A stretch of DNA of 64,000 bases. Source: JBBRCE01 sp038205115 (GTDB lineage Bacteria > Planctomycetota > Planctomycetia > Pirellulales > JBBRCE01). The notes under the pieces are model-generated. The model had not been told where the DNA came from, did not search any database, and saw only the letters and a list, made by a program, of their open reading frames with translations. Position numbers and translations under genes: made by a program. Positions 18,937-28,336 of this stretch are shown one piece after another (the first letter of the stretch is position 1; each line of letters begins with the position of its first letter). The stretch spans positions 1 through 64,000 of the forward strand of contig JBBRCE010000013.1 in assembly GCA_038205115.1 (NCBI GenBank). The letters are read 5' to 3'.

Positions 18937-19039
18937 TTCGGCGTCATCGCGAGGTGATTCGAACGTATCGCGGGCGAAGAAGTGGGCGACGACCGGTTGC
19001 TACGTCCAAATCGAACGATCCGTCGCAGAGAGCGGCAGG

Positions 19040-19540
19040 CTAGCCGCGCGGATACTGGCGGCAGAATTCGTACAGGGCCATGTCCGTGGCGGCGGCCACG
19101 TTGTAACTGAATGGCCGGCCGTAAACCGGTATCTCCACCACGTGTTGTAGCAGTGCCAAAATATCGTCCGTTAGCCCCAATCGTTCGTTTCCAATCACCA
19201 GCGCTGTACGGCGCGGAAATTCGAACTGGTGAATGTTTTGCGAACCCGTGGTTTGCTCCAGTCCCACCAACTCGTAACCGGCCTGACGGAGTTCTTTGAG
19301 CACCGGCGGCAGCGTGCGGTGAAACTCAATTTCCAATGCATCGGCGCCATCGCGGGCAATTTTACTGTCCACTTTGGCGTTGCCGCAGGCGATGAGCTTC
19401 GACACGCCGCAACAGCCCGCGGTTCGTACAATCTTCGAAAGGTTGATGTTACTGCGCATCGGCGCGCAGGCGACGATCAACTCGCGAGGGCGCTGGAGTT
19501 CGCTGGGTGGCTTATGCCGCAGATGAACAAATTCCGACAT
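19040..19540 (-). CDS. SpoU/TrmH-family RNA methyltransferase
   Basis: Transfers a methyl group from SAM to ribose 2'-OH of tRNA or rRNA. The 166-residue product shows the three SPOUT motifs in order: NINLSKIVRTAGCCGV (motif 1), TALVIGNERLGL (motif 2) and VEIPVYGRPFSYNVAAATDMALYEF (motif 3). The trefoil-knot core is complete; there is no N-terminal RNA-binding extension. ATG at 19540 chosen, because the upstream start at 19609 adds 23 residues without family character. Convergent with tadC. The RNA target is unknown. Confidence 0.88.
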   Translation of the reverse strand: MSEFVHLRHKPPSELQRPRELIVACAPMRSNINLSKIVRTAGCCGVSKLIACGNAKVDSKIARDGADALEIEFHRTLPPVLKELRQAGYELVGLEQTTGSQNIHQFEFPRRTALVIGNERLGLTDDILALLQHVVEIPVYGRPFSYNVAAATDMALYEFCRQYPRG

Positions 19541-19684
19541 GCAATGCTCGAATCTCTGGAAACGTGTTACCGCCATCACAATCGCCGATGGCCACAATCC
19601 CGCGATCAAGCCATCCTCAAACGACGACGCAAATTATACAATGAACGCCGGCACAATTTGCCGCAGAATCCCGGTCGTTGAAAA

Positions 19685-20275
19685 ATGCGTTGGACGCTCG
19701 ATATGACAAACCAATCGTTTGCACGAATGTTGTTTTTGACCCTGTTGACGGCAACTGCCTGCGCAGCCGCTGCGCCGCGGTACGGCCGCGCCGCCGAGAT
19801 CGCCGATGCGGCCGACGTCAAATTGCAAACGCTGGATTACGACGGCTTGCAAAAACTGATTGTCGCGCAGCGCGGCAAAGTTGTCGTCATGGACTGCTGG
19901 GCAACATCTTGCGGGCCGTGCGTCAAAGAGTTTCCGCAATTAGTCGAGTTGCACAAGCAGCGGTCGGCCGACGGCCTGGCGTGTATATCACTGAGCTTGG
20001 ATTTTGATGGCAGCAGCAAGATCGAAGATGTGCGGCCCGCGGTGCTCAAGTTTTTGCAACGCAAAGGCGCGACCTTCGACAACGTGATTTCCAGCCTCGA
20101 TTCCGACGCACTCTGCAAAAAACTGGAATTCGCCGCCCCGCCAGCCGTCTTCGTATTTGATCGCCAGGGCAAGCTCCGTAAAAAGTTCGAGAACATCAAC
20201 GAGTCGAAAACCGGGCCGTTCAGTTACAAACAAATTGGCGAACTGGTCGACCAACTGCTCAAAGAAAAACCCTGA
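19685..20275 (+). CDS. Exported thioredoxin-fold protein (TlpA/ResA-like)
   Basis: The 196-residue protein has a signal peptide (MLFLTLLTATACAAAA) and a thioredoxin domain with the active site WATSCGPCVKEFP, so a CGPC redox pair is present. KVVVMDCWA and the cis-Pro region (FAAPPAVFVFD) fit the fold. It probably acts outside the cytoplasmic membrane in thiol-disulphide exchange. It stands 47 bp before the YgfZ gene on the same strand. An internal ATG at 19703 is an alternative start. Confidence 0.85.
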   Translation: MRWTLDMTNQSFARMLFLTLLTATACAAAAPRYGRAAEIADAADVKLQTLDYDGLQKLIVAQRGKVVVMDCWATSCGPCVKEFPQLVELHKQRSADGLACISLSLDFDGSSKIEDVRPAVLKFLQRKGATFDNVISSLDSDALCKKLEFAAPPAVFVFDRQGKLRKKFENINESKTGPFSYKQIGELVDQLLKEKP

Positions 20276-20322
20276 CGCTGTGAATCGATCGGATTTGCCG
20301 AAAACCTTCTGCACGGAATATT

Positions 20323-21300
20323 ATGCACGCGCGCTCCTCGGAATTCGATCTCGACTATCAGGCGTTAAACGTCGGTATGGGCTATGCGCCGCTGCCGCGA
20401 ACGCAAATTGAGTTAACCGGCGCAGATCGAGCATCGTTTTTGCACAACCTCTGCACCAACGATCTTCGTAAACTTCCCAACGGCAGCGGCTGCGAAGCGA
20501 TGTTTCTGAACGCTCAAGGCAAAATCCTGAGCTTCGTACGGCTCTTTGCAGAAGCCGAGCGGCTGGTGCTCGACACCGTGCCAGGCCGGAGCGAATTTTT
20601 GCTCAAATACCTCGATCGGTATCTCATGCGTGAACAGGTCGTGCTGACCGATCGGTCGAATGCCTGGGCGGTGCTAATTGTGGCCGGTCCGCAGTCCGCT
20701 GAGTTGTTGCACAAGTTGTGCGGTGGCGCTCCGCCGGTTGGTCTGCTTCAGCATGCGGCGGTGCAAATTGCCGGCTGTGCGGCAACGCTGGAGCATGTCG
20801 ATTTCACTGGCACCGATTGCTACTTTGTGCGCTGCGCCAGTGGCGATCTGCCGACGATCGAGGCCGCGTTGGCGACCAGTGGCGGCCGAGCTTGTGCTCC
20901 GGAAGCGATCGAAGCGGCCCGCATCGAGCATGGCACGCCGCTATTCGGCATCGACATCAGCGAAAAGAATTTACCCCAAGAGCTAGGCCGCGATCAACGG
21001 GCCATTAGCTTCACCAAAGGCTGCTACATTGGGCAAGAAACGGTTGCCCGCATTGACGCGCTGGGGCATGTGAATCGCTTGCTACGCGGCGTGCGATTCG
21101 ATCCGGCCGCGCCTGCACGCGTTGGCGACGCGATCGAAGCCGATGGTCTGAACATTGGCGAAGTCACAAGCCTGGCCTGGTCGCCTAAATTGCAATCGCC
21201 ACTCGGCTTGGCTTACATCAAACGCAGCCACGCCAGTTCGGGCACGCAAGCCACGTGCGGTGGGTTTCCGGCAGCCATCGTTGAGCTGCCCGTTCGCTAA
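20323..21300 (+). CDS. ygfZ: Folate-binding protein YgfZ (GcvT-like, Fe-S cluster maintenance)
   Basis: The 325-residue product belongs to the GcvT fold and carries the diagnostic FTKGCYIGQETVARI motif with its conserved Cys. The N-terminal part shows RASFLHNLCTNDLRKL and FLNAQGKIL, as in YgfZ/IbaG-associated proteins that help assemble or repair iron-sulphur proteins with tetrahydrofolate. It differs from the true aminomethyltransferase, encoded at 52551. Confidence 0.92.
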   Translation: MHARSSEFDLDYQALNVGMGYAPLPRTQIELTGADRASFLHNLCTNDLRKLPNGSGCEAMFLNAQGKILSFVRLFAEAERLVLDTVPGRSEFLLKYLDRYLMREQVVLTDRSNAWAVLIVAGPQSAELLHKLCGGAPPVGLLQHAAVQIAGCAATLEHVDFTGTDCYFVRCASGDLPTIEAALATSGGRACAPEAIEAARIEHGTPLFGIDISEKNLPQELGRDQRAISFTKGCYIGQETVARIDALGHVNRLLRGVRFDPAAPARVGDAIEADGLNIGEVTSLAWSPKLQSPLGLAYIKRSHASSGTQATCGGFPAAIVELPVR

Positions 21301-21322
21301 CCGTTGTGTTTGCCGGCCGCTT

Positions 21323-21850
21323 TCAAACTGCGTTTGGCGCCGTGGCAATCACCACGGGAGCGGATGCGATTGCGGCCAGTACACGGGTTAATCGCGGGAC
21401 CACGTTTCCCGCCGGCGGCACTTGTCCGACGATTGTGATCTGACAAGCTGACAGCTGCTGGAGCAGGGCCGTCAGTTTGCCGGTCAACTCGCCAAGCAGT
21501 TGCTCCGTAGCAGCGGAATCCAGTTCGCTTTTCAGTAGCACCGTTTGCCCACGATTCCGCGTGCGTTTCAACTCGAAGAGGCGTCGGTTTTCAGCCTTGA
21601 TCAGATGGCCTTGTCGAAAGGCTCGTCGCAATTCGCCTGTTGTATTGAATTGATAGACCGGATCGGCGTCAAAAAACAGGCTGAGCGCGCCATTCCGTCG
21701 GAACCCCGCCACGATCGGCGCGGCGAAACCAGTGGCCGTGAATTCGACGCGTTCGACGAGCGCGGATGCTTCGCGGAGCAAATCTTCGCGATCGGTTTCT
21801 TCGCGCATCATGTGTCGGCCGGCTCCCGTGCGGTTCAGCAAATTCACCAT
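21323..21850 (-). CDS. Conserved protein of unknown function (planctomycete type)
   Basis: A 175-residue soluble protein with no signal peptide. Its first part is charged and helical (MMREETDREDLLREASALVERVEF). The middle is a beta-rich stretch with GFRRNGALSLFFDADPVYQFNTTGELRRAFRQGHLIKAENRRLFEL, and a helical C-terminal half follows. I recall similar ORFs in other planctomycetes but know no assigned function. It stands just after the HD-GYP gene on the same strand (63-bp gap) and is convergent with ygfZ. Confidence 0.75.
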   Translation of the reverse strand: MVNLLNRTGAGRHMMREETDREDLLREASALVERVEFTATGFAAPIVAGFRRNGALSLFFDADPVYQFNTTGELRRAFRQGHLIKAENRRLFELKRTRNRGQTVLLKSELDSAATEQLLGELTGKLTALLQQLSACQITIVGQVPPAGNVVPRLTRVLAAIASAPVVIATAPNAV

Positions 21851-21913
21851 GCCGATCTTAGCAGATTCGCGGCGATCGTTGTTCCGACTGGTCAGGGCAA
21901 TCGACTGCTGACA

Positions 21914-23563
21914 TTAGCTCCACTGCTGCACATCGAGCGAAAGTTGATCGCGTTCGCAACTCGAAACGGCGCGAATGTCTGCGCGGCAGCGGAAGAACGC
22001 TTCGATAACATGCGGATCCCACTGCCGATTGGCGCCGTCTCGAAACACGGCATCGAGCCGCTCGTCGGACATGCCTTTGCGATAGGGCCGGTCACTGGCC
22101 ATGGCGTCGTAGGCGTCGGCCACCGCGACAATGCGGGCCAGATAAGGAATCTTGACGCCAACGAGTGCTTGTGGATATCCGGCGCCGTTCCAGGCTTCGT
22201 GATGATGGCGAACGACGGGCAGAACTTGATCGAACTGTTTCAGATCAAGCAAAATACGGTAGCCGATTTCAACATGCGTTTTAATATGTTCGAACTCGTG
22301 ATCCGTCAATTTGCCGGGCTTGCGCAGCACATCGTCGCTAACGCCGATCTTACCAATGTCGTGCAGCAAGCCCGCCATATAAAGCGTGCTGAGTTCCTTG
22401 GGGTCGCAGTCCAGTTCTTTGCCTAATCGCACGGCCACGCGGGCAACGCGATCGCTATGACCGCAGGTGTAAGGATCTTTGGCGTCGATGGCCGACGTCA
22501 TTGCGCGAACAACGCCTTGCAGGAACTCCGCCTGCTGGCGATAGAGTTCGACGTTGCTGCTGTGAATGCCAAGAATCGCCGAGACGGACGCCAGTAGGTT
22601 GGCTTCGACGGAGCCGAATTCCAGCCCATGATTGTGATTAAACGCGGCCAGCCAGCCGAAATGATTTTCGCCTTCGGTCAGCGGCACGAGCACCAGTTGT
22701 CGAATCGCAGCGAACGGCCAATTGCCGCCAAGGACCGTTTGACAGTTAATAATGCGCGGTTTGGTGTCGCGCGACGTATTCAAATAGAGCAACAATTGAT
22801 CGAATTGCTCGGCATCCACGGGACACTCGCCATACTGCAGCAGCACGTCCTCGGCAGTGGTGCACGCCGCTGATTGGTTGCCAGCGGCCGGCAAAAGTTT
22901 TAGTGCCAGACCGCTGGCCGGCAAAACTTCCGAGAGCCACTCCAGCGCAATCTGACCGAGTTCGTCTTCGCGACTGGAAATCTTCAAGTTTTGCGTCAAG
23001 CGGTAGATCAGGCTAATTTCTTCGTACGTCGCCGATAAACTCTGGGCGAGATCAACGTTCTCGGCTTGAGTTTTTTGTCCGGCGACGCGTTCTTGCCAGG
23101 CGGTCTGCGCTAATTGCGCCAAGCGCACCAATTGCTTGGGACGCCAAACCTCTTGCCGCGCGGCCCAGGTGGCGGCTTGCGATGCCGTGAGCCCCAGCGC
23201 CTTGCCGGCCGCGGCAATGTCGGCCATTGCCGCCACAGGCCGCGTCAGAAACGCGCCCACCGCGATCCAATGGATGCCATCGGCCGGAGCTAGCGGAATC
23301 GCCAACACGATGCAGGGGTCTTCGTCAAACACAAATTCAACTTTTCCGATGCGTGCCGCTTCGCAACAGGGCGCGGCCAACCAATCGGCATGACTGAGTG
23401 GCTGATCTTGCCCACGGTGCAGCCATGCGCCGGTTTGCCCATCCAACAGCGAAAGCTCCAAGCCAAACCATTGCCGCAGATCATTGACGATCTTGTGGAC
23501 GTGGTTTGCCCGTGACGAGGCGTTGGAGGCTGTGATCGGTTCGCTGTGGATCGCCGTAATCAT
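21914..23563 (-). CDS. HD-GYP domain cyclic-di-GMP phosphodiesterase with N-terminal sensor region
   Basis: The 549-residue soluble protein would hydrolyse cyclic di-GMP. The C-terminal HD-GYP domain (about 355-530) has GHSDRVARVA, the metal-binding LLHDIGKIGVSD, HVEIGYRIL, HHHEAWNGAGYP (the GYP signature) and ARIVAVADAYDAMASDRPYRKG. The residues before it look like a GAF domain (about 185-345, SLIYRLTQNLKISSREDELGQIALEWLSEVLPASG), preceded by another ~150-residue regulatory region. No membrane helices. The ligand of the sensor region is unknown. Confidence 0.93.
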   Translation of the reverse strand: MITAIHSEPITASNASSRANHVHKIVNDLRQWFGLELSLLDGQTGAWLHRGQDQPLSHADWLAAPCCEAARIGKVEFVFDEDPCIVLAIPLAPADGIHWIAVGAFLTRPVAAMADIAAAGKALGLTASQAATWAARQEVWRPKQLVRLAQLAQTAWQERVAGQKTQAENVDLAQSLSATYEEISLIYRLTQNLKISSREDELGQIALEWLSEVLPASGLALKLLPAAGNQSAACTTAEDVLLQYGECPVDAEQFDQLLLYLNTSRDTKPRIINCQTVLGGNWPFAAIRQLVLVPLTEGENHFGWLAAFNHNHGLEFGSVEANLLASVSAILGIHSSNVELYRQQAEFLQGVVRAMTSAIDAKDPYTCGHSDRVARVAVRLGKELDCDPKELSTLYMAGLLHDIGKIGVSDDVLRKPGKLTDHEFEHIKTHVEIGYRILLDLKQFDQVLPVVRHHHEAWNGAGYPQALVGVKIPYLARIVAVADAYDAMASDRPYRKGMSDERLDAVFRDGANRQWDPHVIEAFFRCRADIRAVSSCERDQLSLDVQQWS

Positions 23564-23790
23564 CGGAAGAGAGGGTAGATGGAACGCGGCGGTGATTGCG
23601 AATTCCTTTGACGCAATTCCAATGCGACAGCAATTCCCGCTATGCCAAGTTAGGTTGCAATCGTGCGCAACGCAAAATTAATGGATTGCCAAAACACGCA
23701 ATGAAACACGGGTTGGCGGGGTTTGCCACCGGACGATCAACATCTGGGGCGGCGGCGGGGCGCAACAATCCGATTGTGCGGATTGCGAGG

Positions 23791-24822
23791 TTAATTCTGT
23801 TGACGGTTGCGATACCGCGCGCTCACGCGTTCGAGCAGCGAGCGCTCGTCGGGCGTTAAGCCGGAGATTCCGCAGTCTTGAACGCGAACCAAAATCTCAT
23901 CCACGCGGCGTTCCTCTTCGATTTCGATTTCTCGAGTTCGTTGCCGTTTGATTTCTCGACGGTTTGCCAACCAGCGCCGGAATGAACCCGTCACGTTGGA
24001 TTTGGAGCCATCGAAGTGCCGTTCCAAGCTGGTGTAGCCTTGCGAGAAATCGTAGTTCAGCAAACCGTCGTCCGCGTCGGGATCTTCGTGCCGATGCAAC
24101 TCGTTCCAGGCGTAAAACAACAGGTAAGTCGCCAGCAGCAGCAAAGGCAGCATCGGTCGCACGGGCGAACTGCTGGCCGAATCGCTAAAAAACCAGGCGC
24201 TGGCCACCAGGCACAAAACCGTTAGATGAGCACACCAACGACAAACCATCGCCGCAGCCAACGAACTGCCAAAATTCGGCCGCAAGATCGCATGAAACAA
24301 TCGGCCGCCATCCAAGGGAAACGCGGGCAGAACGTTGACCAAAAAGAGTAGCCAATTCAACCAGGTGGCTAATTTGACGATCATCATTCCCAGCGGCTCA
24401 TCCGGCGCAATGGCCGGTCCCATGGGACGCAGCGAATCGAAAAATTGATTTTCGCCGCCCGCGAAAAAGAAAAACGGCGCGAGCAAAACCACAAGCAGCA
24501 AGTTCGCCAGCGGACCTGCCACGGCCACCGCCGCTTCGTGCGAAATTTGCGCCTGCGCAATTCCGCCCCAGGGCATAAAAGTGACTCGCTCCACGTGGCC
24601 GCCAAATCGAGCCGTCATCAGCCAGTGGCCGAGTTCATGCCACAGCAAACTGCCCAGCCAAATCAATATGCCAATCAGCCCAACGCTGATCGACATCCAT
24701 TTTAAATCGCGCGAGGTCAGATCGACCACGAAGATGCAGGTGGCAACCAACAGAACGTGAATTCGCAGGCTCGCGCCGGCCCAGCGGCCAATTCCAAAAC
24801 TCCAACTGGTATTCTCACGCAT
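23791..24822 (-). CDS. Site-2-protease-type M50 metallopeptidase
   Basis: An intramembrane zinc metalloprotease of 343 residues. The catalytic helix reads LLWHELGHWLM (HExxH), and the second metal site is VNVLPAFPLDGGRL (NxxPxxxLDGG). Membrane helices surround both, and a charged soluble tail (REIKRQRTREIEIEEERRVDEIL) makes up the last ~100 residues. It lacks CBS or PDZ domains. The ATG at 24822 starts at RENTSWSFGIGRWAGASLRIH, the usual family N-terminus. It may cut membrane-bound regulators; the target is unknown. Confidence 0.9.
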   Translation of the reverse strand: MRENTSWSFGIGRWAGASLRIHVLLVATCIFVVDLTSRDLKWMSISVGLIGILIWLGSLLWHELGHWLMTARFGGHVERVTFMPWGGIAQAQISHEAAVAVAGPLANLLLVVLLAPFFFFAGGENQFFDSLRPMGPAIAPDEPLGMMIVKLATWLNWLLFLVNVLPAFPLDGGRLFHAILRPNFGSSLAAAMVCRWCAHLTVLCLVASAWFFSDSASSSPVRPMLPLLLLATYLLFYAWNELHRHEDPDADDGLLNYDFSQGYTSLERHFDGSKSNVTGSFRRWLANRREIKRQRTREIEIEEERRVDEILVRVQDCGISGLTPDERSLLERVSARYRNRQQN

Positions 24823-25087
24823 GGACTTACCGACCGAAAAAGCCGACAGAAATTGCACGCCAGGCCAAACGTGCTCGCCTTAGTCATCTTATCATCGCCG
24901 TCAAACGCAGGCAATTCGGACTTGAAGATCCCACGAGTCGGCGTGCCCTAGGGCTTGTCGAATGCTTTGGATCGGCCAATATTGTCAGCATCGCGTCGGC
25001 CTCGATCGCGCGGGTTTATTCAATTGCCCAGGCGGTTGTTGGTCGGTGTTCATAACTTCGTTTGACAGACTGCCTCCCGAGATCGCC

Positions 25088-25636
25088 ATGTCGGATTTGC
25101 CGGAAACCGTATTCACATCGCAACGATTTTTCGTATTGCGCCACCGCTGGCAATCGGCCAGCGGGGCACCGCTCGTTAAAGAAACGATTCAACACCCCGG
25201 ATCGGTGGTGATTCTGCCACTGCTGGCAGACGGCCGTATCTGCTTGATTCGGAACTTTCGCGTTGCCGTCGGGCAGACGCTGCTCGAACTACCGGCCGGC
25301 ACGCTCGATCAACCCGGCGAAGATGCCGCGAATGCCGCCCAACGCGAATTGGCCGAAGAAACTGGATATCGCGCCGGCCGAATCCAGCCGCTGACCGAGT
25401 TTTTGATGTCGCCCGGAATTCTCAACGAACGCATGCAGCTTTTTCTGGCGACCGAATTGCAGCCCGGTGATGTCGCGCTTGAGCCCGGCGAAGAAATTCA
25501 GAACCAACTGGTGGCCTGGCCAGAAGCGCTGGCCATGATTGCCGACGGCCGAATTTGCGACGCCAAGACAATGTTGGGGCTGCTGTTTTACGAGCGGTTC
25601 CGCGCAGCGCAGCAGGAACCAGCCCGTCGGATTTAG
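25088..25636 (+). CDS. Nudix hydrolase, ADP-ribose pyrophosphatase-like
   Basis: The 182-residue enzyme cleaves a nucleoside diphosphate linked to another moiety. The Nudix box reads GTLDQPGEDAANAAQREL then AEETGYRAG. The REL-x-EE-x-G core is canonical, but there is one extra residue between the first G and the following E. The upstream strand VVILPLLADGRICLIRNFR and the tail LMSPGILNERMQLFLATEL match the ADP-ribose group. ATG at 25088 chosen (MSDLPETVF). Its stop overlaps the stop of the orphan pilin by 4 bp, tail to tail. Confidence 0.88.
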   Translation: MSDLPETVFTSQRFFVLRHRWQSASGAPLVKETIQHPGSVVILPLLADGRICLIRNFRVAVGQTLLELPAGTLDQPGEDAANAAQRELAEETGYRAGRIQPLTEFLMSPGILNERMQLFLATELQPGDVALEPGEEIQNQLVAWPEALAMIADGRICDAKTMLGLLFYERFRAAQQEPARRI

Positions 25637-25815
25637 GAACCGAAACCGACGTTGTTGAGCTTGGTATTGACGCTCCCCCACATACCGCCGGTCTGCGCGC
25701 CGAAGGAGCCGATGGCCGGCAGCACCGAGCCCAGCACCAACGCCAGCATGACCGCATACTCAACGGCGGTTGCCGCCTGGTCGTCGCGCAAAAAACGCAT
25801 CACACCGCTATTCAT
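25633..25815 (-). CDS. Orphan Flp-like pilin
   Basis: A 60-residue prepilin-like protein: leader MNSGVMRFLRDDQA, then ATAVEYAVMLALVLGSVLPAIGSF, the same T-A-V-E-Y block as the Flp pilins at 9081 and 9323. At the processing site the usual Gly at -1 is Ala. The mature tail is Gly-rich (GAQTGGMWGSV). The ATG at 25815 has AGAGG upstream. It sits far from the Tad locus, with no riboswitch in front. Confidence 0.85.
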   Translation of the reverse strand: MNSGVMRFLRDDQAATAVEYAVMLALVLGSVLPAIGSFGAQTGGMWGSVNTKLNNVGFGS

Positions 25816-25957
25816 CTTTGCCTCTTCACCGCATTGAAGACTGTTGGCCGTGAACTTTTTCCCGTTCATACAACCCTATCTCAGCTCGGTCAGAAGTCAA
25901 TTTTCGCGGACAAGACTCGCGGGCAGGCTCACTTCGCTGGCCGAAAGCCGCGGCAAA

Positions 25958-28303
25958 TTATTGAGCCACGGCACGGAATCCGGGCGGTTGCGACGATTGT
26001 AACGGCCCGGTCCAACGAATTACGTTTGACGCAGCGGCCTCGCGCAGATTCGAACCAGCGAATTCGATGACTCCGCGTGCCAGACCCCCGACGTTTTGCA
26101 GGTCGTCGCTGACGTTCATAACGTTGCCGCGCTCGTCATGCCACGAGGCAACGTCGCACGCGCCGGCCAGAATGGAACCTTGCCCTGTCCAGGCAATGGA
26201 ATTCAGCAAGCGGTCGGGCGCTTTTTCGCCGCTGATCGCAATCAACGCCGCCGGCTGCTCGGCCGAAAAAACAGAGTCCGTGGCTTGAATCGAAATTGCC
26301 GCGGGATCTTCACCTCGGCGAACGCTGGGCACGGCGAGCAAGGCCTGTCCACCGCGCTGCGTGAAGCGGTTCAGCCGGAGCGATACGAGTTCATCGCCGC
26401 CCGGCGGATGCGAGAGAACAAAAACACGATCGACATCGCTGGCCAGGCAATTGTCGGCGTCAAGCCGCATCGCGCCCGCTGCTTGCCAATCGATGCCGGC
26501 CGCCACGCCGAAGAACACGCAATTTGCCAATTCCAGCCTCCCAGCCACGCGCAGCGCGCCGGCATGCTTGGCACCGTGCCAACGGATGGCTGCGGGTTTC
26601 GGAGCATCGCTCCGCGGCTGCTCCAACCGAAAACGACAATTCTCAAACGTCGCATGCTGACAGCGCAAGTTGATCAAACAACGTTCGGACGGTTGTGCGC
26701 CCGCGCCTGCGGCTGCGGAATTTGCCAAGCCAATGAATTCGATATTTTCGAAGTGCGCGTCTTCAACGCGGATTTGCCAACCGCCGGACGAAATGTAAAC
26801 TTTTGCGAGTTCCCCGGAAGCTCCACGGACAGTTTGCCCGGCGTTTAGCGTCCAGCGATTCGGATCTTCCGCGCTTGCGTCGCCAATCATCAGGTCTTCT
26901 GGCAGCGTTTGCTGCAGCGAAGCCTGCATCGCGCGCTCGCCGGACGTCTGGCCCGCTTTGCCCTGTTCTGGCGAGGTGTTGGCATCGCGCGAGATCGTTG
27001 GCGCGGTTTGCGCATCGGGCGAATTCGGATTGGCCGGTGCGACTTTGCTGGCGAGGTCTTTTTTTGACCAACCCAGCGCCCAGCGATTGCCGCCGGCAAC
27101 TTGCCCGCGCCAAAGCGGCCAGCTCAACACGCCGATGACCACCAGCACCGCGGCCGCCGTGGCCAGCCAGGGCACCATTTTATGCAGCGACTTTATCGCC
27201 GACGGCGTACTCAAACCGCGCTGTTGACGACGGTTGTCCCCATCGAAGCGCGCATAATCGCAGATCGCCACCACGCCTTCGCGCGTGGCTGAGCCAATTT
27301 TCGCGGCCAAGTGAGCAAACGATTGCGACCGCTGTTGAGGCTCGCGATGCAGACACAGCTCGATCGCTTGCGCCAGCGGCGTGGCAATCTCCGGCGCAAA
27401 TCGTTTAAGTGGCGCAATTCGCTGCGATTGCCCGGCTTGCAATTTGGTGATGCTGTTACCGCCTGCCAGCGGCTCGCGACCGGCCGCCAGGTGCCACCAT
27501 AGCGCGCCGCACGAAAACAGGTCGCCGGCGATGTCGGCAGCCGCGCCATCCGCGACGCGCGCCGGGGCCAGATAATCGTAACACTCGGCCGGCAAATCGG
27601 CATGCGCGAATCCCTCGGCAGGGCGAACCACCGCACGCACCCCGGCCCAGAGAATGCGCACGCGGCCAGCCACATCCACCACCACCGTTCGCGAAGAAAG
27701 GTCGCCATGCTGCAAACCCAACTTTTCCAACAGGCACATCGCGGCGGTCATCTGCCGGGCAACTTCTTCGAGGGCCGCCGGCGAAAGGCGACCTTGATGA
27801 ATCAACCAGTCGGCAGCAGTCCGCGAACTGGCAACACCCACGGCCGAACTCGCCAACCAAACGCGACCCGCATCCTCGCCAACCGCTTGAATGGGCAGCA
27901 GTACGTCGCCTGCGATGGCTTGCTGCCGGCGAACGACTTCGGCCAATTCGGCCAGCACATCCGCCGCGCGTTCCGCGCAGTGCGTCACCAGCAGTCGCAC
28001 TTCGGCGGTGCTTTCGCTCGCGCGCGCCAAGTAACTCTCGGCGTAACCGAGCCAATCGAGCTTGCGAAGCAACACATACGGGCCGATTTTCAAACCAGCG
28101 CCGCGGCCAGCGTTGATTTCGGCCGCTTGAAAACGTGTAAGCAAGTCACTCTGCAACAGCGCATCGACCCACACGGACTGAAACAACGGCAGGTCGCTGG
28201 CTAGTCGCTGCGCCAGCGGATACGCCTCGGCAATTTGCTCGGCCGTTGCCAAACTCAGACGGCCGAGCAGGGCGGTGAGTTCACTTGGCGCTTCCGTTGC
28301 CAT
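25958..28303 (-). CDS. Membrane-spanning protein kinase-like protein (probable pseudokinase) with extracytoplasmic beta-rich domain
   Basis: The 781-residue product starts with a ~70-residue helical region (LLQSDLLTRFQAAEINAG) typical of planctomycete Ser/Thr kinases, then a kinase fold (about 70-355). Key positions are degenerate. No VAIK lysine is recognisable (AEVRLLVTH), the catalytic loop is LQHGDLSSRTVVVD (D kept, Asn lost), and the DFG site reads LWAG. The late lobe is recognisable (GDLFSCGALWWHLAAGREPLAGG, CLHREPQQRS). A single membrane helix (MVPWLATAAAVLVVIGVLSW) follows, then ~380 residues outside. These resemble a parallel beta-helix (FENIEFIGLAN, CQHATFENCRF, RLDADNCLA). Probably a sensor or scaffold and not an active kinase. 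Confidence 0.8.
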   Translation of the reverse strand: MATEAPSELTALLGRLSLATAEQIAEAYPLAQRLASDLPLFQSVWVDALLQSDLLTRFQAAEINAGRGAGLKIGPYVLLRKLDWLGYAESYLARASESTAEVRLLVTHCAERAADVLAELAEVVRRQQAIAGDVLLPIQAVGEDAGRVWLASSAVGVASSRTAADWLIHQGRLSPAALEEVARQMTAAMCLLEKLGLQHGDLSSRTVVVDVAGRVRILWAGVRAVVRPAEGFAHADLPAECYDYLAPARVADGAAADIAGDLFSCGALWWHLAAGREPLAGGNSITKLQAGQSQRIAPLKRFAPEIATPLAQAIELCLHREPQQRSQSFAHLAAKIGSATREGVVAICDYARFDGDNRRQQRGLSTPSAIKSLHKMVPWLATAAAVLVVIGVLSWPLWRGQVAGGNRWALGWSKKDLASKVAPANPNSPDAQTAPTISRDANTSPEQGKAGQTSGERAMQASLQQTLPEDLMIGDASAEDPNRWTLNAGQTVRGASGELAKVYISSGGWQIRVEDAHFENIEFIGLANSAAAGAGAQPSERCLINLRCQHATFENCRFRLEQPRSDAPKPAAIRWHGAKHAGALRVAGRLELANCVFFGVAAGIDWQAAGAMRLDADNCLASDVDRVFVLSHPPGGDELVSLRLNRFTQRGGQALLAVPSVRRGEDPAAISIQATDSVFSAEQPAALIAISGEKAPDRLLNSIAWTGQGSILAGACDVASWHDERGNVMNVSDDLQNVGGLARGVIEFAGSNLREAAASNVIRWTGPLQSSQPPGFRAVAQ

Positions 28304-28336
28304 TGGCAGAAGATCCCTTAAACAATTTCGCGCGAA

